From contig DHLU01000168.1 of assembly GCA_002405435.1 (NCBI GenBank), positions 4,779-11,314 on the forward strand: a stretch of DNA of 6,536 nt, read 5' to 3'. Under the pieces are notes generated by a model. The model ran no database searches, was not told the DNA's origin, and worked only from the letters and a program-made list of their open reading frames with translations. Source of the stretch: Flavobacteriales bacterium UBA4660. GTDB lineage: Bacteria; Bacteroidota; Bacteroidia; Flavobacteriales_D; Sanyastnellaceae. The position numbers and the translations under genes are program-made. Shown one piece after another: positions 6,045-6,536 of the stretch. Each line of letters starts with the position of its first letter. The stretch's first letter is position 1.

Positions 6045-6536
6045 ATGCAGCTACGCGAGGTAACCGACAGCGCTTCAGACAAGGCCTTTCATCAGGTTCC
6101 CTATCTGGTCTATGCAGGGGATACCAACTGGATTCCCCACCTGAAGCAGGATGTGGCCAAGGTCTTTGACAAGGAGGCTAACAAGGCCTTCAGGGACGGG
6201 GAATGCATCCGGTGGATTCTGGAAGACAATTCCGGCCGCACCATCGGCCGTGTGGCGGCCTTTTACTCGAATAAGTACGTCAAGCAAGAGAAGAACAAGG
6301 TCGGAGGCGTTGGCTTTTTTGAATGCGTAGACGACGACAAAGCGGCGAAGATGCTGCTCGACAAGGCCGTGGAATGGCTGAAGAGCAAAGGCATGACGGG
6401 CGCCGACGGTCCCATCAATTTCGGAGAGAAAGATGCCTTCTGGGGTTTGCTGGTAGAGAATTTTACCGACATGAACAGCTACCGGATGAACTACAATCCG
6501 CCCTATTACCAAAAATTTTTCGAGCACTACGGGTTT
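6045..6536 (+). CDS. GNAT-like protein, N-terminal part (runs off right edge)
   Basis: From the ATG at 6045 the frame is open for 164 codons to the window end. It starts MQLREVTDSASDKAF and continues with YAGDTNWIPHL (23-33), FRDGECIRWIL (49-59), GRTIGRVAAFY (64-74), VGGVGFFECVDD (87-98), GADGPINFGEKDAFWGLLVE (119-138) and MNYNPPYYQKFFEHYGF (148-164). These match, from memory, a conserved Bacteroidota family of roughly 370-390 aa annotated as GNAT or hypothetical, and the GRVAAF and GFFE segments fit GNAT strands. The substrate is unknown. The ATG is preceded by an A-run and GGAT rather than a normal Shine-Dalgarno; it is chosen because the N-terminus agrees with the family. No experimental role for this family is known to me. 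Confidence 0.8.
   Translation, partial: MQLREVTDSASDKAFHQVPYLVYAGDTNWIPHLKQDVAKVFDKEANKAFRDGECIRWILEDNSGRTIGRVAAFYSNKYVKQEKNKVGGVGFFECVDDDKAAKMLLDKAVEWLKSKGMTGADGPINFGEKDAFWGLLVENFTDMNSYRMNYNPPYYQKFFEHYGF

Noticed and set aside
5791..6063. Plus-strand 90-codon frame in the divergent gap
   Set aside because: There are no protein-like features; it overlaps the candidate minus promoter and the start of the GNAT-like gene in another frame.

Overview
The window looks like chromosomal DNA from a member of the Bacteroidota, most likely a moderately GC-rich Flavobacteriales-like lineage. The main reason is a large exported protein ending in a gliding-motility/type IX secretion (T9SS) type B sorting domain. 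Supporting signs are general absence of clear Shine-Dalgarno sequences, signal peptides followed directly by Gln, and a promoter candidate of the Bacteroidota -33/-7 type. The genes are closely packed. I see no mobile element, CRISPR array, rRNA or tRNA.

Layout. (1) 1-341, minus: 5' part of a class I SAM-dependent methyltransferase that runs off the left edge at its motif I. (2) 342-515: divergent gap. (3) 516-3087, plus: a probable operon of a 3-oxoadipyl-CoA thiolase (paaJ/pcaF type), a left-handed beta-helix protein of the PaaY type, and TrmN6, the tRNA1(Val) A37 N6-methyltransferase. The last two overlap by ATGA. (4) 3083-3108: a hairpin plus T-run between convergent genes, with the stop codon of each gene inside one arm. 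(5) 3100-5783, minus: a two-gene secreted-protein unit. A 133-aa exported protein of unknown function is joined by TAATG to a 760-aa CUB + PKD + P-domain-like protein with the T9SS sorting domain. (6) 5784-6044: a divergent regulatory gap with a candidate minus-strand promoter. (7) 6045-6536, plus: N-terminal part of a GNAT-like protein that runs off the right edge.

How the genes may work together. The thiolase and PaaY homologue fit phenylacetyl-CoA catabolism: thiolysis at the end of the pathway, and a thioesterase that relieves CoA trapped in stalled ring intermediates. The rest of that pathway is not in the window. TrmN6 is probably a co-transcribed housekeeping gene. The minus-strand pair is the least understood part: a small exported protein whose translation appears coupled to a large surface or secreted multidomain protein. 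No clearly new defence or mobile system is visible; the coupled secreted pair is the best candidate for something undescribed.
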